Shown here in pieces: positions 41,901-50,440 of a stretch of 64,000 bases of DNA. The position numbers and the translations under genes are program-made. How positions within the stretch are numbered: position 1 is the first letter of the stretch; every line of letters begins with the position of its first letter. This stretch comes from Actinoplanes sp. NBC_00393 (GTDB taxonomy: Bacteria; Actinomycetota; Actinomycetes; Mycobacteriales; Micromonosporaceae), in assembly GCF_036053395.1 (NCBI RefSeq), contig NZ_CP107942.1:7954501-8018500 (forward strand), in the 5' to 3' direction. The notes beneath the pieces were generated by a model. That model saw only the letters and a program-made list of their open reading frames with translations. It was not told where the DNA came from and searched no databases.

Positions 41901-42933
41901 CCGGGACCTCTTCGGTTCCCGGATCGAACTGCGCCTCGGCGACCCGGCCGACTCGATCATCAACCGGCGGGCCGCGCTGGCCGTGCCGGAGCAGCGACCC
42001 GGCCGCGGCGTGCTGGAGAACCCGGCCGATCGCAGTCGCGGACTCCACCTGCTCACGGTCCGGCCCGAGGTGGCAGTGCTCGGTGACACGGCGGGGCTGG
42101 TCAAGGCGGTGGCGACAGCCTGGAACGGCCCGGAGGCACCCGCGGTGCGGTTGTTGCCGGCGTCCGTCCCGTACCCCGGCTCCGGCACTGACCACGGCAG
42201 CGGCCTGCGCATCCCGATCGGCATCGCGGAGTCCGATCTGCAGCCCGTGACCATCGACTTCGCGACAGACCCGCACTTCCTGCTCTTCGGCGACGCCGAG
42301 TGCGGCAAATCGTCGTTCCTGCGGGCCCTCGCCACCTCGGTGACCCGGCGCTTCGCGCCGGAGCAGGCCCGGGTCATCCTGGTCGACTACCGGCGCAGCC
42401 TGATGGACCTGCCCGCGACCGAACACCGCATCGGGTACGGCATACAGGCCCAGCAGACACAGGACCTGATGCAGTCCGTGGCCGGATACATGCAACGCCG
42501 TCTGCCCGGTCCCGAGGTGACCGCCCAGCAGCTGCGGGACCGCTCCTGGTGGACCGGCCCCGAGCTGTTCGTCCTCGTCGACGACTACGACCTGGTGGTG
42601 GCCGGACCGGCGAACCCGCTGACGCCCCTGCTGGAGTACCTGCCGCAGGCCCGCGACATCGGACTGCACCTGGTCCTCACCCGCCGGGCCGGCGGCGCGG
42701 GCCGGGCCCTGTACGAGCCGGTGATCCAACGCCTGCGCGAGCTCTCCGCGCCGGGTCTGGTGATGTCCGGCCCACCCGAGGAGGGTGCATTACTCGGCAC
42801 CGTCCGTCCGGCGGCGCTACCTGCGGGACGTGGCCGCCTGGTCACCCGCCGTGAGGGAACCCGCCTGATACAGCTGACACATCTGCCACCCTTTCGTGAT
42901 TCGGCTAAAGGAACAGACTCGGAGTGCGATTAG
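38995..42933 (+). CDS. eccC: Type VII secretion ATPase EccC (fused EccCa-EccCb)
   Basis: 1312 residues. Two N-terminal membrane helices (about 38-52 and 63-83) precede three FtsK-type ATPase domains. Their P-loops are GATGSGKSE (near 473), GGTLSGKST (near 821) and GDAECGKSS (near 1099), all with the Lys-Ser/Thr intact. The first domain has LLVICDEFSELL as Walker B; the second and third have FLVVDGWATL and LFVLVDDYDLV, where the catalytic Glu is replaced, as is usual for EccC. It recognises WXG100 substrates and powers export. GAGGGGGAG precedes the GTG start. Confidence 0.93.
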   Translation: MGTVTIKRSARRPAPEIPGGELPVDPPPEIPEQVSGRWQQWLMALPMLGGTLAMAMMMGQGRSGPYAYVIGGLFGISSLAMLTTSFGAAGGPRKAEMIAARREYLRHLSGLRRRVRDTAQRQRAGLLYRHPDPQRLWSTVGSHRVWERRPADPDFGVVRVGLGPQTLATPLLPPVTRPLDELEPMTAGALRRFLDAYSVVPDLPVAMSLRGFARVFIRGTDAGARALVRAVLTQLAVFHPPGDLLIAVCAGPEHRADWEWVKWLPHGRHPSRTDALGPVRLVAGTVAGVEALLDDVLAGRPRFHPGEEGETVPHLVIVRDGVEPTGLQDSLAGVTVLDLDAAPPRLLDRSMLVLAVHDDGSLLTSTMDLQAEAGRADGLSEAEAEAVARRLAPLRLATAPDPGGSPTAVETGLAELLGIADPESFTVSAARRARPHRERLRVPIGVNADGLPVELDLKESAQDGMGPHGLLIGATGSGKSELLRTLVLALATTHSSETLNFVLIDFKGGATFASMDRLPHTAALITNLEDALPLVDRMADAIDGELIRRQELLRRAGNFAGLRDYEQARERGAALPPLPSLLVICDEFSELLQKKPEFIELFLQIGRLGRSLGVHLLLASQRLEDGRLRGLDTHLSYRIGLRTFSALESRAVLGVPDAYELPRSPGHGYLKSGTEPLSRFKVAYASGPVRRGGGRGRAAGDADGPRVLPWTTQHVAAPEPVAQAEPPSGETLISVLVDRLAGQGPPAHQVWLPPLERSAALDDLLGPVVTDPRRGLTVANPALHGRLQVPVALVDKPREQLRDVMWLQLAGSAGHVAVVGGTLSGKSTVLRTLICGLALTHTPAEVQVYCLDFGGGGLGTVRDLPHVGGVFGRLDAEGVRRTVGEMVTLLAEREQRFAELGVDSMAGYRQRRGADPFGDVFLVVDGWATLRNDYEELEPVLTDLATRGLSYGIHLAAATSRWMDFRPAVRDLFGSRIELRLGDPADSIINRRAALAVPEQRPGRGVLENPADRSRGLHLLTVRPEVAVLGDTAGLVKAVATAWNGPEAPAVRLLPASVPYPGSGTDHGSGLRIPIGIAESDLQPVTIDFATDPHFLLFGDAECGKSSFLRALATSVTRRFAPEQARVILVDYRRSLMDLPATEHRIGYGIQAQQTQDLMQSVAGYMQRRLPGPEVTAQQLRDRSWWTGPELFVLVDDYDLVVAGPANPLTPLLEYLPQARDIGLHLVLTRRAGGAGRALYEPVIQRLRELSAPGLVMSGPPEEGALLGTVRPAALPAGRGRLVTRREGTRLIQLTHLPPFRDSAKGTDSECD

Positions 42934-43107
42934 CGACGACGGACCGCAGCGACACGCCACCCATGGGGAGTAATCTCCCTCCATCGACTGAACCTTGACC
43001 GTGGCCGGGGCCACAGCGCCCGGCGCCAGCCGACCGACCGTCTCAGAATGGCGACGCCGACTCGTGAGTGATGTGAGCGAACTCTTCCGGCCGCACGGTG
43101 GTGGCCG

Positions 43108-44406
43108 GTGCTGAGCCTGCCCTCGTCCCGGTCACGCTGGGGCGCGGCCGCCCTGGCCGGACTGTTCGCGATCACTACCCCCGCCACCGCAGCCGTCGCC
43201 GCGCCCGCACCGACGCAGGTCGGGCCGCTGGCCGAGCCGGTCGTGGCCGATCCGGACTGGGCCCGGGCCGAACAGTGGCACCTGCAGGCGCTGAACCTGG
43301 CCGGCGCGTGGACGTACGCGGACGGCACCGGCGTGACGGTCGCGGTCCTGGACTCCGGGGTCGACGCCCACCACGTCGACCTGGAAGGCCAGGTGCTGCC
43401 CGGCCTCGACCTGGTGGACAACGAGGGCGACGGCGCGACCGACCCGGTCGGCCACGGCACCACGGTGTCGGCCATCATCGCCGGCCGGTCGGACGACAAC
43501 GCCGGCGTCGTGGGCATCGCCCCCAAGGCCAAGATTCTTCCGGTACGCGTTCTGGACGCGGAGAACCGCTACGACGACGCCCTGGTCGTGGCGAAAGGGG
43601 TGCGCTGGGCGGTCGACCACGGCGCCAAGGTGCTGAACCTGTCGCTCGGCGGCAGCGGCTCCAGCGCCGCTCTGGCCGCGGCTCTGGACTACGCGTTCGC
43701 CAAGGACGTGGTGGTGATCGCCTGCACCGGCAACGCCACCGCCTCGACCACCCCCGAGTCCGCCGGGGTCTGGTACCCGGCACGCGAACCCGGCGTGGTC
43801 GCGGTGACCGGCATGGAGCGTGAGGGCGGCAAGCTGTGGTCCGGCTCGATCACCGGCAAGGAAACCGTGATCACCGCGCCGGCCACCCACCTGCTCGGCG
43901 CCCGGCCGGACGGCTACTGGAAGGTGCAGGGCACGAGCTTCGCCGCGCCGATGGTGGCCGGCACCGCGGCGCTGATCCGCTCCCGCTGGCCGGACATGCC
44001 GGCCGCCGAGGTGATCAACCGGCTGATCCGGACGGCCAAGGACCAGGGCGCTCCGGGCCGCGACGCCGAGTTCGGATTCGGCATGGTGGACCCGGTCGGC
44101 GCGCTCACCGCCGACGTGCCGATCGTGCTCACCAACCCGCTGGACAACACGCCGCCCCCCGGAGTGGCCGGTTTCGGCAGCGCGCCCGCCGCGGGCGGCC
44201 AGGCGCAGTCAGCTCCGGAGTCTTCCGGTCAGCCAGACGCGGCCAAGCCGGCGCCTGGTTCGAACGCGGGCGGCGGCGCCATCCCGGCCGCCGCACCGAT
44301 CCAGTCGGAGACGAGCCACGCCCGCTGGATCGCAGTCCTGCTGTTCCTGATCTCCGCCGCCGCCGCAGCGATAACAATCCGCCGCTTCGCCCGCGCCACC
44401 ACCTGA
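43108..44406 (+). CDS. mycP: Type VII secretion-associated serine protease (mycosin)
   Basis: 432 residues. Signal peptide (AALAGLFAITTPATAAVA) and a subtilisin domain with VAVLDSGVD (Asp, near 82), VGHGTTVSAI (His, near 116), CTGNATA (oxyanion Asn) and GTSFAAPMVAGTAAL (Ser, near 277). A Pro/Ala/Gly-rich stalk and a C-terminal membrane helix (WIAVLLFLISAAAAAITI) keep it at the outer face of the membrane. Mycosins stabilise and process the ESX machine. It starts 174 nt after eccC on the same strand. An alternative GTG lies 9 nt upstream (43099). Confidence 0.92.
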   Translation: MLSLPSSRSRWGAAALAGLFAITTPATAAVAAPAPTQVGPLAEPVVADPDWARAEQWHLQALNLAGAWTYADGTGVTVAVLDSGVDAHHVDLEGQVLPGLDLVDNEGDGATDPVGHGTTVSAIIAGRSDDNAGVVGIAPKAKILPVRVLDAENRYDDALVVAKGVRWAVDHGAKVLNLSLGGSGSSAALAAALDYAFAKDVVVIACTGNATASTTPESAGVWYPAREPGVVAVTGMEREGGKLWSGSITGKETVITAPATHLLGARPDGYWKVQGTSFAAPMVAGTAALIRSRWPDMPAAEVINRLIRTAKDQGAPGRDAEFGFGMVDPVGALTADVPIVLTNPLDNTPPPGVAGFGSAPAAGGQAQSAPESSGQPDAAKPAPGSNAGGGAIPAAAPIQSETSHARWIAVLLFLISAAAAAITIRRFARATT

Positions 44407-44539
44407 AGCCCGCACCAGCTGAAAGTCGCTGGAACTCGCCGCCGACTGGAGCGCGCCGACAGGTTTGAGCGGAGCAGGCGCTCCGCCTGAAAGCGCCCAC
44501 CGCCCACTCCCAGAGCAACCAGCCGGGCCGCGCCGGGCG

Positions 44540-44680
44540 TGCGGCTGGGCCGGGTATGAGCTGGGCTGGGCGTGAGCTGGGCTGGGCTGGACCGCGGGGT
44601 TGGGCTGGGCTGGAAGGGGCGCCGGGCCCACAGGCCAAGCCCGGCTCGGCGGCGGCTGGGCCGGGCTACCCGGACTCAAG
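44540..44680. repeat. GGGCTGGGC-type low-complexity spacer
   Basis: The 279-base gap between the convergent mycP and marP genes is filled with degenerate GGGCTGGGCTGG words. No gene was recognised in it. Confidence 0.5.
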
Positions 44681-44685
44681 CTTGA

Positions 44686-45864
44686 TCAGGCGCACTCGCC
44701 GGTGCGGACGCCCTTCGTGCTCTGGCGGCCGGCCTTGGCCACGCCGGCTGCCTCGTCCGCGGTGAGGGCGAAGCCGACATTCTCATCGTCCGCCGCGGCC
44801 GCGAAGATCACGCCGAGGACCGCGCCGCTCGGGTCGATCAGTGGGCCGCCTGAGTTTCCGCTGCGGACGCGGGACTTGATCGTGTAGATCTCCCGGGTCA
44901 CGTCGCTCGCGTCGTAGATGTCCGGCCCGGTGATCCGGCTGACGTCACGAACGCGGGCGGACTGCGCGTTGTACGGCCCGTCCTGTGGATAGCCGAGCAC
45001 GATCGCGTTCGCCCCGGTCGCGGCCTCCTTGCCGGCGAACGGCATGATCGGCGCCTTCAGGCCGGGCACATACAGAACGGCCAGGTCGCGCTTCGGGTCG
45101 TACACCACGACGGTGCCTTCGAGCTGGCCGCGGGACGTTTCCACCAGCACTTCGCGGGTTCCGGCGACCACGTGCGCGTTGGTCATCACGCGCTCCTGGG
45201 CGTACACGAATCCGGTTCCCTCGATCCGCCGGGAGCAGCTCGGCGCCGCGCCCAGGACCTTCAGCACCGAACGCTTCGACGTCTGCACGACCTCGGAGTT
45301 CTTCAGCCGGGGGTCGGGCTCGGCGACTTCTTTGGCCTGAGTACGCGCGAGCCCGCCGAAAACGTCCGGGAAGCCGCTGGTGTCCAGCGTGTCGCGCAGC
45401 GCCGAGGAGAGCGTCTGCGCCTCCTCCGGCATCAGCCCGTTGATCCCGCCGAGGATCGCGCTGCTGCGGAACTCCCGGTTGACCGCCGGGAACGGCGTGG
45501 AGCCGAGCGGAACCGCGACCAGCCACGCGGCGAGCAGCAGGGCGACCACCGAGATGACCGCGCCACCGGCGTCGTCCACGTGCTGCAGCGGTTTGCTGTC
45601 GATGCCGCGCCGCAGGTTGGTGCCGAGCCAGCCGGCCAGCGTCTGCCCGAGCACGGCCAGGGTGAGGATGACCGCGAGGGCCACCACGAGCCGGACGGTG
45701 CCGTCCGCGAACTGTTTCGCGAGCAGCGGGCCGAGCTGAAGACCGATGAGTACGCCACTGAAGAACCCGCCCAGCGAGAGCGCACCGATGACGAAGCCCT
45801 GGCGGTAGCCACTGACCGCGAAGAGCAGCATCAGCACGATCAGGAAGACATCGACCACAGGCAC
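44686..45864 (-). CDS. marP: MarP-type membrane serine protease (CvpA-like membrane domain plus trypsin-like domain)
   Basis: 392 residues. Four membrane helices of CvpA type (about 1-130: VVDVFLIVLMLLFAVSGYRQG, FFSGVLIG, VVALAVILTLAVL, VISVVALLLAAWLVAV) are followed by a chymotrypsin-fold protease with NAHVV (His), KRDLAVLYV (Asp) and RSGNSGGPL (Ser). Cys residues (PSCSRRI and C-terminal GECA) could form the known disulfide. Rv3671c (MarP) maintains pH homeostasis in acid in Mycobacterium tuberculosis. Gene order MarP-NUDIX-thioredoxin-nth is the same here. The GTG at 45864 follows TACGCT by 6 nt. Confidence 0.9.
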   Translation of the reverse strand: MPVVDVFLIVLMLLFAVSGYRQGFVIGALSLGGFFSGVLIGLQLGPLLAKQFADGTVRLVVALAVILTLAVLGQTLAGWLGTNLRRGIDSKPLQHVDDAGGAVISVVALLLAAWLVAVPLGSTPFPAVNREFRSSAILGGINGLMPEEAQTLSSALRDTLDTSGFPDVFGGLARTQAKEVAEPDPRLKNSEVVQTSKRSVLKVLGAAPSCSRRIEGTGFVYAQERVMTNAHVVAGTREVLVETSRGQLEGTVVVYDPKRDLAVLYVPGLKAPIMPFAGKEAATGANAIVLGYPQDGPYNAQSARVRDVSRITGPDIYDASDVTREIYTIKSRVRSGNSGGPLIDPSGAVLGVIFAAAADDENVGFALTADEAAGVAKAGRQSTKGVRTGECA

Positions 45865-45870
45865 TCACTT

Positions 45871-45876
45871 AGCGTA
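45871..45876 (-). promoter_or_regulatory. TACGCT -10 element, leaderless start for marP
   Basis: On the minus strand TACGCT is followed by a 6-nt spacer and GTG at 45864. Confidence 0.5.
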
Positions 45877-45891
45877 GAAGTCAGGCGCACG

Positions 45892-46620
45892 TCACGGCAC
45901 CACCTCATCGGGCGCTCCGCCACGCGCCGCGGGTACCGGTGCCGCGGCGTCCGGCAGCTCGACGATGCGGCCCGGCTCCCACGGCTGCGTCCAGCCGGCC
46001 ATGTCCAGCAGAACCGAGATCACCCCCGCCGTGAAACCCCAGACGAGCAGCCCCCGGACCTGGAAGGCAGGCCCGACCCAGCCGCTCGGATGTCGCACCC
46101 GGATACGGTTCGCGGGGTCGGCCAGTTCACTGATCGGCAGGCGGGCGACATGCGCCACCTCGGCGGGCTGCCGCGGGCGGACCGGGTGCGGGCTCCGCCA
46201 CCAGGCCAGCACCGGGGTGACCACGAAACTGCTCACCGGGATCCACAGGTCCGGCAGCAGGGCCAGCACGTCCGCGCTCGACTTGTCGAGGCCGACCTCC
46301 TCATCCGCCTCGCGCAACGCGGTGGCAGCGGCGTCGGCGTCCTCCGGATCGGTCGCGCCGCCGGGGAACGCGGGCTGCCCGGCGTGGTTGCGCATGGTCG
46401 CGGCCCGCTGCAGCACCAGCAGGTCCGGTCCGCCCGGGGTGTCAGCGGCCGGCTCGCTCTCGCCGAGCAGCACCAGCACGGCGCTGTGGCGCCCACCGCC
46501 GCCGGCCGGCTGGCGCAGCGTGGTGAAGTCCTCGGTACGGCACTGCCCGACCCGGGTCAGCAGCGGCTCGAACCAGGACGGCAGGTCGTCCGGCCGGTGG
46601 AGGATCTGTCCCTGACTCAT
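45892..46620 (-). CDS. NUDIX hydrolase, CoA pyrophosphatase-like
   Basis: 242 residues. A complete Nudix box (GGATDPEDADAAATALREAD continuing EEVGL) lies near 86-110, preceded by HAGQPAFPGG as in the NudL/CoAse subgroup that splits coenzyme A or its esters into phosphopantetheine and 3',5'-ADP. It is the counterpart of Rv3672c, between marP and the thioredoxin gene. GGAGGTGG precedes the ATG. Confidence 0.85.
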   Translation of the reverse strand: MSQGQILHRPDDLPSWFEPLLTRVGQCRTEDFTTLRQPAGGGGRHSAVLVLLGESEPAADTPGGPDLLVLQRAATMRNHAGQPAFPGGATDPEDADAAATALREADEEVGLDKSSADVLALLPDLWIPVSSFVVTPVLAWWRSPHPVRPRQPAEVAHVARLPISELADPANRIRVRHPSGWVGPAFQVRGLLVWGFTAGVISVLLDMAGWTQPWEPGRIVELPDAAAPVPAARGGAPDEVVP

Positions 46621-46693
46621 CGCGCCACCTCCGCTGCGCTCCGGCGTCGCGACGAGTTGAGAACCGAGCCCATGGATTCGCTCGCAAGCTCGC

Positions 46694-47254
46694 TCATCGT
46701 GTCACCGTCACGCCGAAGTGCTCCCGTACCTTTTCGATCAGCTCGTCGACATCCAGCGCGCGCCGGTGCACGTAGACCCCGCCGTCGGTGTCGACGAAAA
46801 CGGTGGCCGGCAGACCGGCCTGCTTGACCGCCATCGCGAGCTTGCCGTCCGGGTCGACGAGGGTCGGCATGCTGATGCCGTTGTCGGTGGCGAACGAGGC
46901 GGCCGCTTCCCGCCGGTCCTGGCTGTCCACGCCGATCACGGTGAGCTTTCCGGCGGCGCGGTCCGCGAGGCCCTGCATGACCGGCAGCTCGTCCCGGCAC
47001 GGCCCACACCAGGACGCCCAGATGTTGATCACAGCGGGGCGCGGCAGGCTGCTGAGCGCGATCTCCTGACCGCCGGTGAAGCACGACAGGGTCAGCTCCG
47101 GCAGCTCACTCGCGACGGCCGGTGCGCTTGCGGGCGCGGGGCACTCGCCGAACGGCGACGGGGTTGGCGGTTTGTCCGGTTCCGCGGATGCAGTGCACGC
47201 CGAGAGCAGCAGCAGGGCGGCCGCAACCGCCAGTCCCCCGCGGAACCGGCTCAC
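46694..47254 (-). CDS. TlpA-like thioredoxin-fold lipoprotein
   Basis: 186 residues. Lipoprotein signal ending LLSAC (Cys20) and a thioredoxin fold with the redox motif [13 protein letters not shown] near 88-100. [14 protein letters not shown] and [13 protein letters not shown] (cis-Pro) are also present. It should act outside the membrane in thiol-disulfide exchange. It matches Rv3673c in position. The GTG at 47254 overlaps the nth TGA (GTGA). Confidence 0.88.
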   Translation of the reverse strand: MSRFRGGLAVAAALLLLSACTASAEPDKPPTPSPFGECPAPASAPAVASELPELTLSCFTGGQEIALSSLPRPAVINIWASWCGPCRDELPVMQGLADRAAGKLTVIGVDSQDRREAAASFATDNGISMPTLVDPDGKLAMAVKQAGLPATVFVDTDGGVYVHRRALDVDELIEKVREHFGVTVTR

Positions 47255-48177
47255 AGTTCCCCCGGCCCCTCAGCGGCCGGTTCCTCGCCAGCGGAAGCGG
47301 CCGGTTCCTCACGAGCGAGAGCGGCCGGTTCCTCGCCAGCGAGAGCGGCCGGTTCCTCACCAGCGGAAGCGGCCGGTTCCTCCGGCGCGAGCACCGCAGA
47401 CAGCGGGACCAGGTCCGGGTCGACGCCGGCGGCCGCGGCCAGATCACGGGCCCGCGGGCCTTTGAGGAGTTTCGCCGCGGCAGCCGCCTCGGTCGGCCCG
47501 GTCCCGTACGAAGGGCACATGGTGGCCAGCGTGCAGGCGCCGCAGGCCGGCTTACGGGCGTGGCACACCCGCCGGCCATGGAAGATCACCCGGTGCGACA
47601 GCATGGTCCAGTCACGCTTCTCGACCAGATCCGCGACCAGGAACTCGATCTTCACCTCGTCCTGCTCGTCGACCCAGCCGAACCGGTTGGTGAGCCGCTT
47701 GAAGTGGGTGTCCACGGTGATGCCGGGGACGTCGAACGCGTTGCCGAGGATGACGTTGGCGGTCTTGCGGCCGATGCCGGGCAGCTTCACCAGCTGCTCC
47801 AGTTTGTTCGGCAGCTCCCCGCCGTACTGCTCGACCAGCGCCTGACCGAGCTTGATCAGCGAGTTGGTCTTGGCCCGGAAGAAGCCGGTCGGCCGGAGCA
47901 GCTGCTCCATCTCGGCCCGGTCGGCCGCGGCGTAGTCGGCGGCCGTCCGGTACTGCTGGAAGAGTTTCGGCGTGACCTGGTTGACCCGGACGTCGGTGGT
48001 CTGCGCCGACAGGATGGTCGCGACGGCCAGCTCGAGCGGATTGGTGAAGTCGAGCTCGCAGTGCGCGTCCGGATGGGTTTCGGTCAGCACCCGGCTCATC
48101 CGGCGGGCGCGGCGCTTACGACCGAGCTCCGTCTCCCGCGCGAAGCGGGATGCGGACGCTGCGCGGGGTCGAGTCAC
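47251..48177 (-). CDS. nth: Endonuclease III with repetitive C-terminal tail
   Basis: 308 residues. DNA glycosylase/AP lyase for oxidised pyrimidines. Helix-hairpin-helix [12 protein letters not shown] with its catalytic Lys, catalytic Asp in VDTHFKRL, and the iron-sulfur cluster ligands C-x6-C-x2-C-x5-C ([17 protein letters not shown]). The normal fold ends near residue 235. It is followed by ~70 residues of Ala/Glu/Pro-rich sequence, including 8-residue tandem repeats. The GTG at 48177 is preferred because TACTCT lies 6 nt before it; an in-frame GTG at 48216 overlapping the capA stop is the alternative. Confidence 0.92.
   Translation of the reverse strand: MTRPRAASASRFARETELGRKRRARRMSRVLTETHPDAHCELDFTNPLELAVATILSAQTTDVRVNQVTPKLFQQYRTAADYAAADRAEMEQLLRPTGFFRAKTNSLIKLGQALVEQYGGELPNKLEQLVKLPGIGRKTANVILGNAFDVPGITVDTHFKRLTNRFGWVDEQDEVKIEFLVADLVEKRDWTMLSHRVIFHGRRVCHARKPACGACTLATMCPSYGTGPTEAAAAAKLLKGPRARDLAAAAGVDPDLVPLSAVLAPEEPAASAGEEPAALAGEEPAALAREEPAASAGEEPAAEGPGEL
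47273..47383 (-). repeat. 24-bp tandem repeat in the nth 3' end
   Basis: Four near-perfect 24-bp units and a partial fifth encode the Glu/Pro/Ala octapeptide repeat of the endonuclease III tail. Confidence 0.85.
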
Positions 48178-48183
48178 CGGTAA

Positions 48184-48189
48184 AGAGTA
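48184..48189 (-). promoter_or_regulatory. TACTCT -10 element, leaderless start for nth
   Basis: On the minus strand TACTCT is followed by a 6-nt spacer and GTG at 48177. Confidence 0.5.
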
Positions 48190-48212
48190 CGTCGAACGCT
48201 CCACAACGTCGG

Positions 48213-49394
48213 TCACGCCGACGGCTTGATCGTCCCGTCGTCACCAATCGTGGCGGCGGTGTCGTCGAAGTCCTCGGCGGAGAGCTCCGCGACCATCTTC
48301 CGGCCGCGCTCGTTCTTGCTGTCCCGGATCGGTACGCCGTTGTCGTTCAGGTAGGTCGACAGGAACTTCCCACCCGTGTACTCCCCGTCCTTGGTCAGCG
48401 AGACGTGCAGGATCCCGGAATACTTGAGCACCCCGTCCCGCGACAGCGTCCGCCCACCACCGGCGAAGTTGCCCAGGCTGTACGCGATCAACTTGCCCTG
48501 GTAGAACTCCATCCCGCGCAACACGTGCGGCCCGTGCCCGACGACCAGGTCGGCCCCGGCGTCGACGACGGTGTGGCTGAACTTGATCGGATCGCCCCGG
48601 TTCTCACCGAAGAAGTACTCGTTGCCCGGCTTCACGTGCGTCTTGTCCGAGCCCTCGGCGCCCATGTGCACCTGCACGACGACGAGGTCGGCCTGCGACT
48701 TCGCCTCCTCGACCACGGCCGCGGCCGCATCCAGGTCGTTCAGGGGGTTGGCTCCGGCGTACGACGAAAAGCCGACAACCGCGACCTTGATGCCCCGCAC
48801 GTCCACCACGGTGATCTGATCCTCGGCCCCGGTGTGCTCGAGCCCGGCGCCCTCGAGCGCCTCCACCGTGTTGCGGTAGCCCTGCGTACCGAAATCCTTG
48901 GAGTGATTGTTGGCCGTGTTGAGCAGCTGGAACCCGGCCTCCTTGAGGTGCCCGGCGTAGGACGGCGGCGACCGGAAGGCGAAGCAGTTGGGCCGCGGCG
49001 GCGACCCGCACTTGGAGGTGCCGGTGTCCCCGGTGAGCGGCTGCTCCAGGTTGCCCATCACCAGGTCGGAGGCGAGTCCCTTGCGGACCGAGTCGAAGAA
49101 TCCGTCGCCGCCGTTCGCCGGGAGCTTGTTGGGCGCGCTGCCCATGATGATGTCGCCGGTCGCGGAGAGCGTGATCGAATCGACCTCGGCGGACTCCTCG
49201 ACCGGCGCATCCTGGGAGGCGACCGGGGCGCTCGAGGTCGGCGGCGCGGACCAGCGCGGATTTTCTTCGTCGTCCCGCTGCGCCAGCGCGATTCCCCCCA
49301 AACCGGCCCCAACCAGGGCGGCAAGGGCGATGGTGACGGTGAGGACGGGCCGACCGAAAAGGCTCCGACGGTGGGACGGGGGGTGCGGATTCAT
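48213..49394 (-). CDS. CapA-family (PgsA-like) metallophosphatase-fold membrane protein
   Basis: 393 residues. One N-terminal membrane anchor ([22 protein letters not shown]), a Pro/Ser linker, then the CapA fold with [44 protein letters not shown] and [11 protein letters not shown], matching the metal-ligand segments of the superfamily. Relatives take part in poly-gamma-glutamate or capsule assembly, but no capB/capC is nearby, so the substrate is open. TATCGT lies 8 nt before the ATG. Confidence 0.82.
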   Translation of the reverse strand: MNPHPPSHRRSLFGRPVLTVTIALAALVGAGLGGIALAQRDDEENPRWSAPPTSSAPVASQDAPVEESAEVDSITLSATGDIIMGSAPNKLPANGGDGFFDSVRKGLASDLVMGNLEQPLTGDTGTSKCGSPPRPNCFAFRSPPSYAGHLKEAGFQLLNTANNHSKDFGTQGYRNTVEALEGAGLEHTGAEDQITVVDVRGIKVAVVGFSSYAGANPLNDLDAAAAVVEEAKSQADLVVVQVHMGAEGSDKTHVKPGNEYFFGENRGDPIKFSHTVVDAGADLVVGHGPHVLRGMEFYQGKLIAYSLGNFAGGGRTLSRDGVLKYSGILHVSLTKDGEYTGGKFLSTYLNDNGVPIRDSKNERGRKMVAELSAEDFDDTAATIGDDGTIKPSA

Positions 49395-49402
49395 CGACCG
49401 GG

Positions 49403-49408
49403 ACGATA
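49403..49408 (-). promoter_or_regulatory. TATCGT -10 element before the CapA-like gene
   Basis: On the minus strand TATCGT is followed by 8 nt and ATG at 49394, giving a leaderless or nearly leaderless transcript. Confidence 0.4.
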
Positions 49409-49600
49409 CCGTCGGTCCGCAAGCGGGATCGACCGACGAAAGGCCTGTCCTGATATGCCCGGACCGCCGAATTGTTACTGGCGGTCATGGCAATTCTGGT
49501 TACCATCCAGTATCTGGATCAAGGGGTGGCCGCCCGTTTCCCGCCCGCATGCGCCTAGACTGATCGAGCGCAGACGTTGCGCGTTTTCGGAGGTGCGGCG

Positions 49601-50278
49601 ATGGATGAGGTACTGGCTCGCAGCGGGATCTTCCAGGGTGTCGACCCGGAAGCCGCCGAGGCGCTCGCCAAGGAGATGGACACTATCGAAGTCCGTAAGG
49701 GCGACGTGGTCTTCAACGAGGGCGAGGCCGGCGACAGCCTGTACATCGTGCTCTCCGGCAAGATCAAACTCGGTCGCCGGGCTGCGGATGGACGACAGAA
49801 TCTCGTCTCCATCATGGGTCCGTCGGACATGCTCGGTGAGCTCTCCCTCTTCGACCCCGGTCCGCGTACGGCGACCGCGACCGCGGTCACGGACAGTCGC
49901 CTGGCCCGGCTGAAGAAGTCGTCGCTGCGGCCCTGGCTGAACAATCGGCCGGAGATCGCGGAGCAGCTGCTCCGGGTGCTGGCCCGCCGTCTGCGGCGGA
50001 CCAACGACGCCCTGGCCGACCTGATCTTCACCGACGTGCCCGGCCGGGTCGCGAAGAACCTGCTGCAGATGGCCGGCCGCTTCGGCACTCGGGACGGCGG
50101 TGTTCTGCGGGTCACCCACGACCTGACGCAGGAGGAGCTGGCCCAGCTCGTCGGCGCCTCGCGCGAGACGGTGAACAAGGCGCTCGCCGACTTCGCCTCG
50201 CGCGCCTGGCTGCGGCTCGACGGCAAGAGCGTGATCATCCTGGACCCGGAGCGGCTGGCTCGCCGCGCGCGGGTCTAG
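49601..50278 (+). CDS. crp: CRP/FNR-family transcription regulator
   Basis: 225 residues. The cyclic-nucleotide-binding domain (about 1-115) has [15 protein letters not shown] and the phosphate-binding cassette [17 protein letters not shown]. The winged helix near 165-205 has [20 protein letters not shown] as recognition helix-turn-helix. It corresponds in position to Rv3676 (Crp) of mycobacteria, between nth and the MBL/RidA genes. The ATG at 49601 follows GGAGGTG by 5 nt. TAGACT at 49556-49561 could be its -10 element. A large class III nucleotidyl cyclase is encoded nearby. Confidence 0.92.
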   Translation: MDEVLARSGIFQGVDPEAAEALAKEMDTIEVRKGDVVFNEGEAGDSLYIVLSGKIKLGRRAADGRQNLVSIMGPSDMLGELSLFDPGPRTATATAVTDSRLARLKKSSLRPWLNNRPEIAEQLLRVLARRLRRTNDALADLIFTDVPGRVAKNLLQMAGRFGTRDGGVLRVTHDLTQEELAQLVGASRETVNKALADFASRAWLRLDGKSVIILDPERLARRARV

Positions 50279-50291
50279 CACAACGCGCTTA

Positions 50292-50321
50292 TAAGGGGCC
50301 GTCCGGCTGGGCGGCCCCTTA
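50292..50321 (+). terminator. Hairpin terminator after crp
   Basis: TAAGGGGCCG and CGGCCCCTTA form a 10-bp stem with a 10-nt loop, 14 nt past the crp stop. Confidence 0.75.
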
Positions 50322-50440
50322 ATCGTGCCCGTTCCACCTGATAGTGGGACCGGGCCGCCGCACCCGAATCCGTGTCGCACCCGCACGGATCCTCGTTACG
50401 GAGGTGGCCGAGAGGCACCGAGGCGTGACGAGGAAGGGGC

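Noticed and set aside
48178..48216. nth start at GTG 48216 overlapping the capA stop
   Set aside because: Kept only as an alternative; TACTCT lies inside this segment at the right distance from GTG 48177, and the extra residues show no family similarity.
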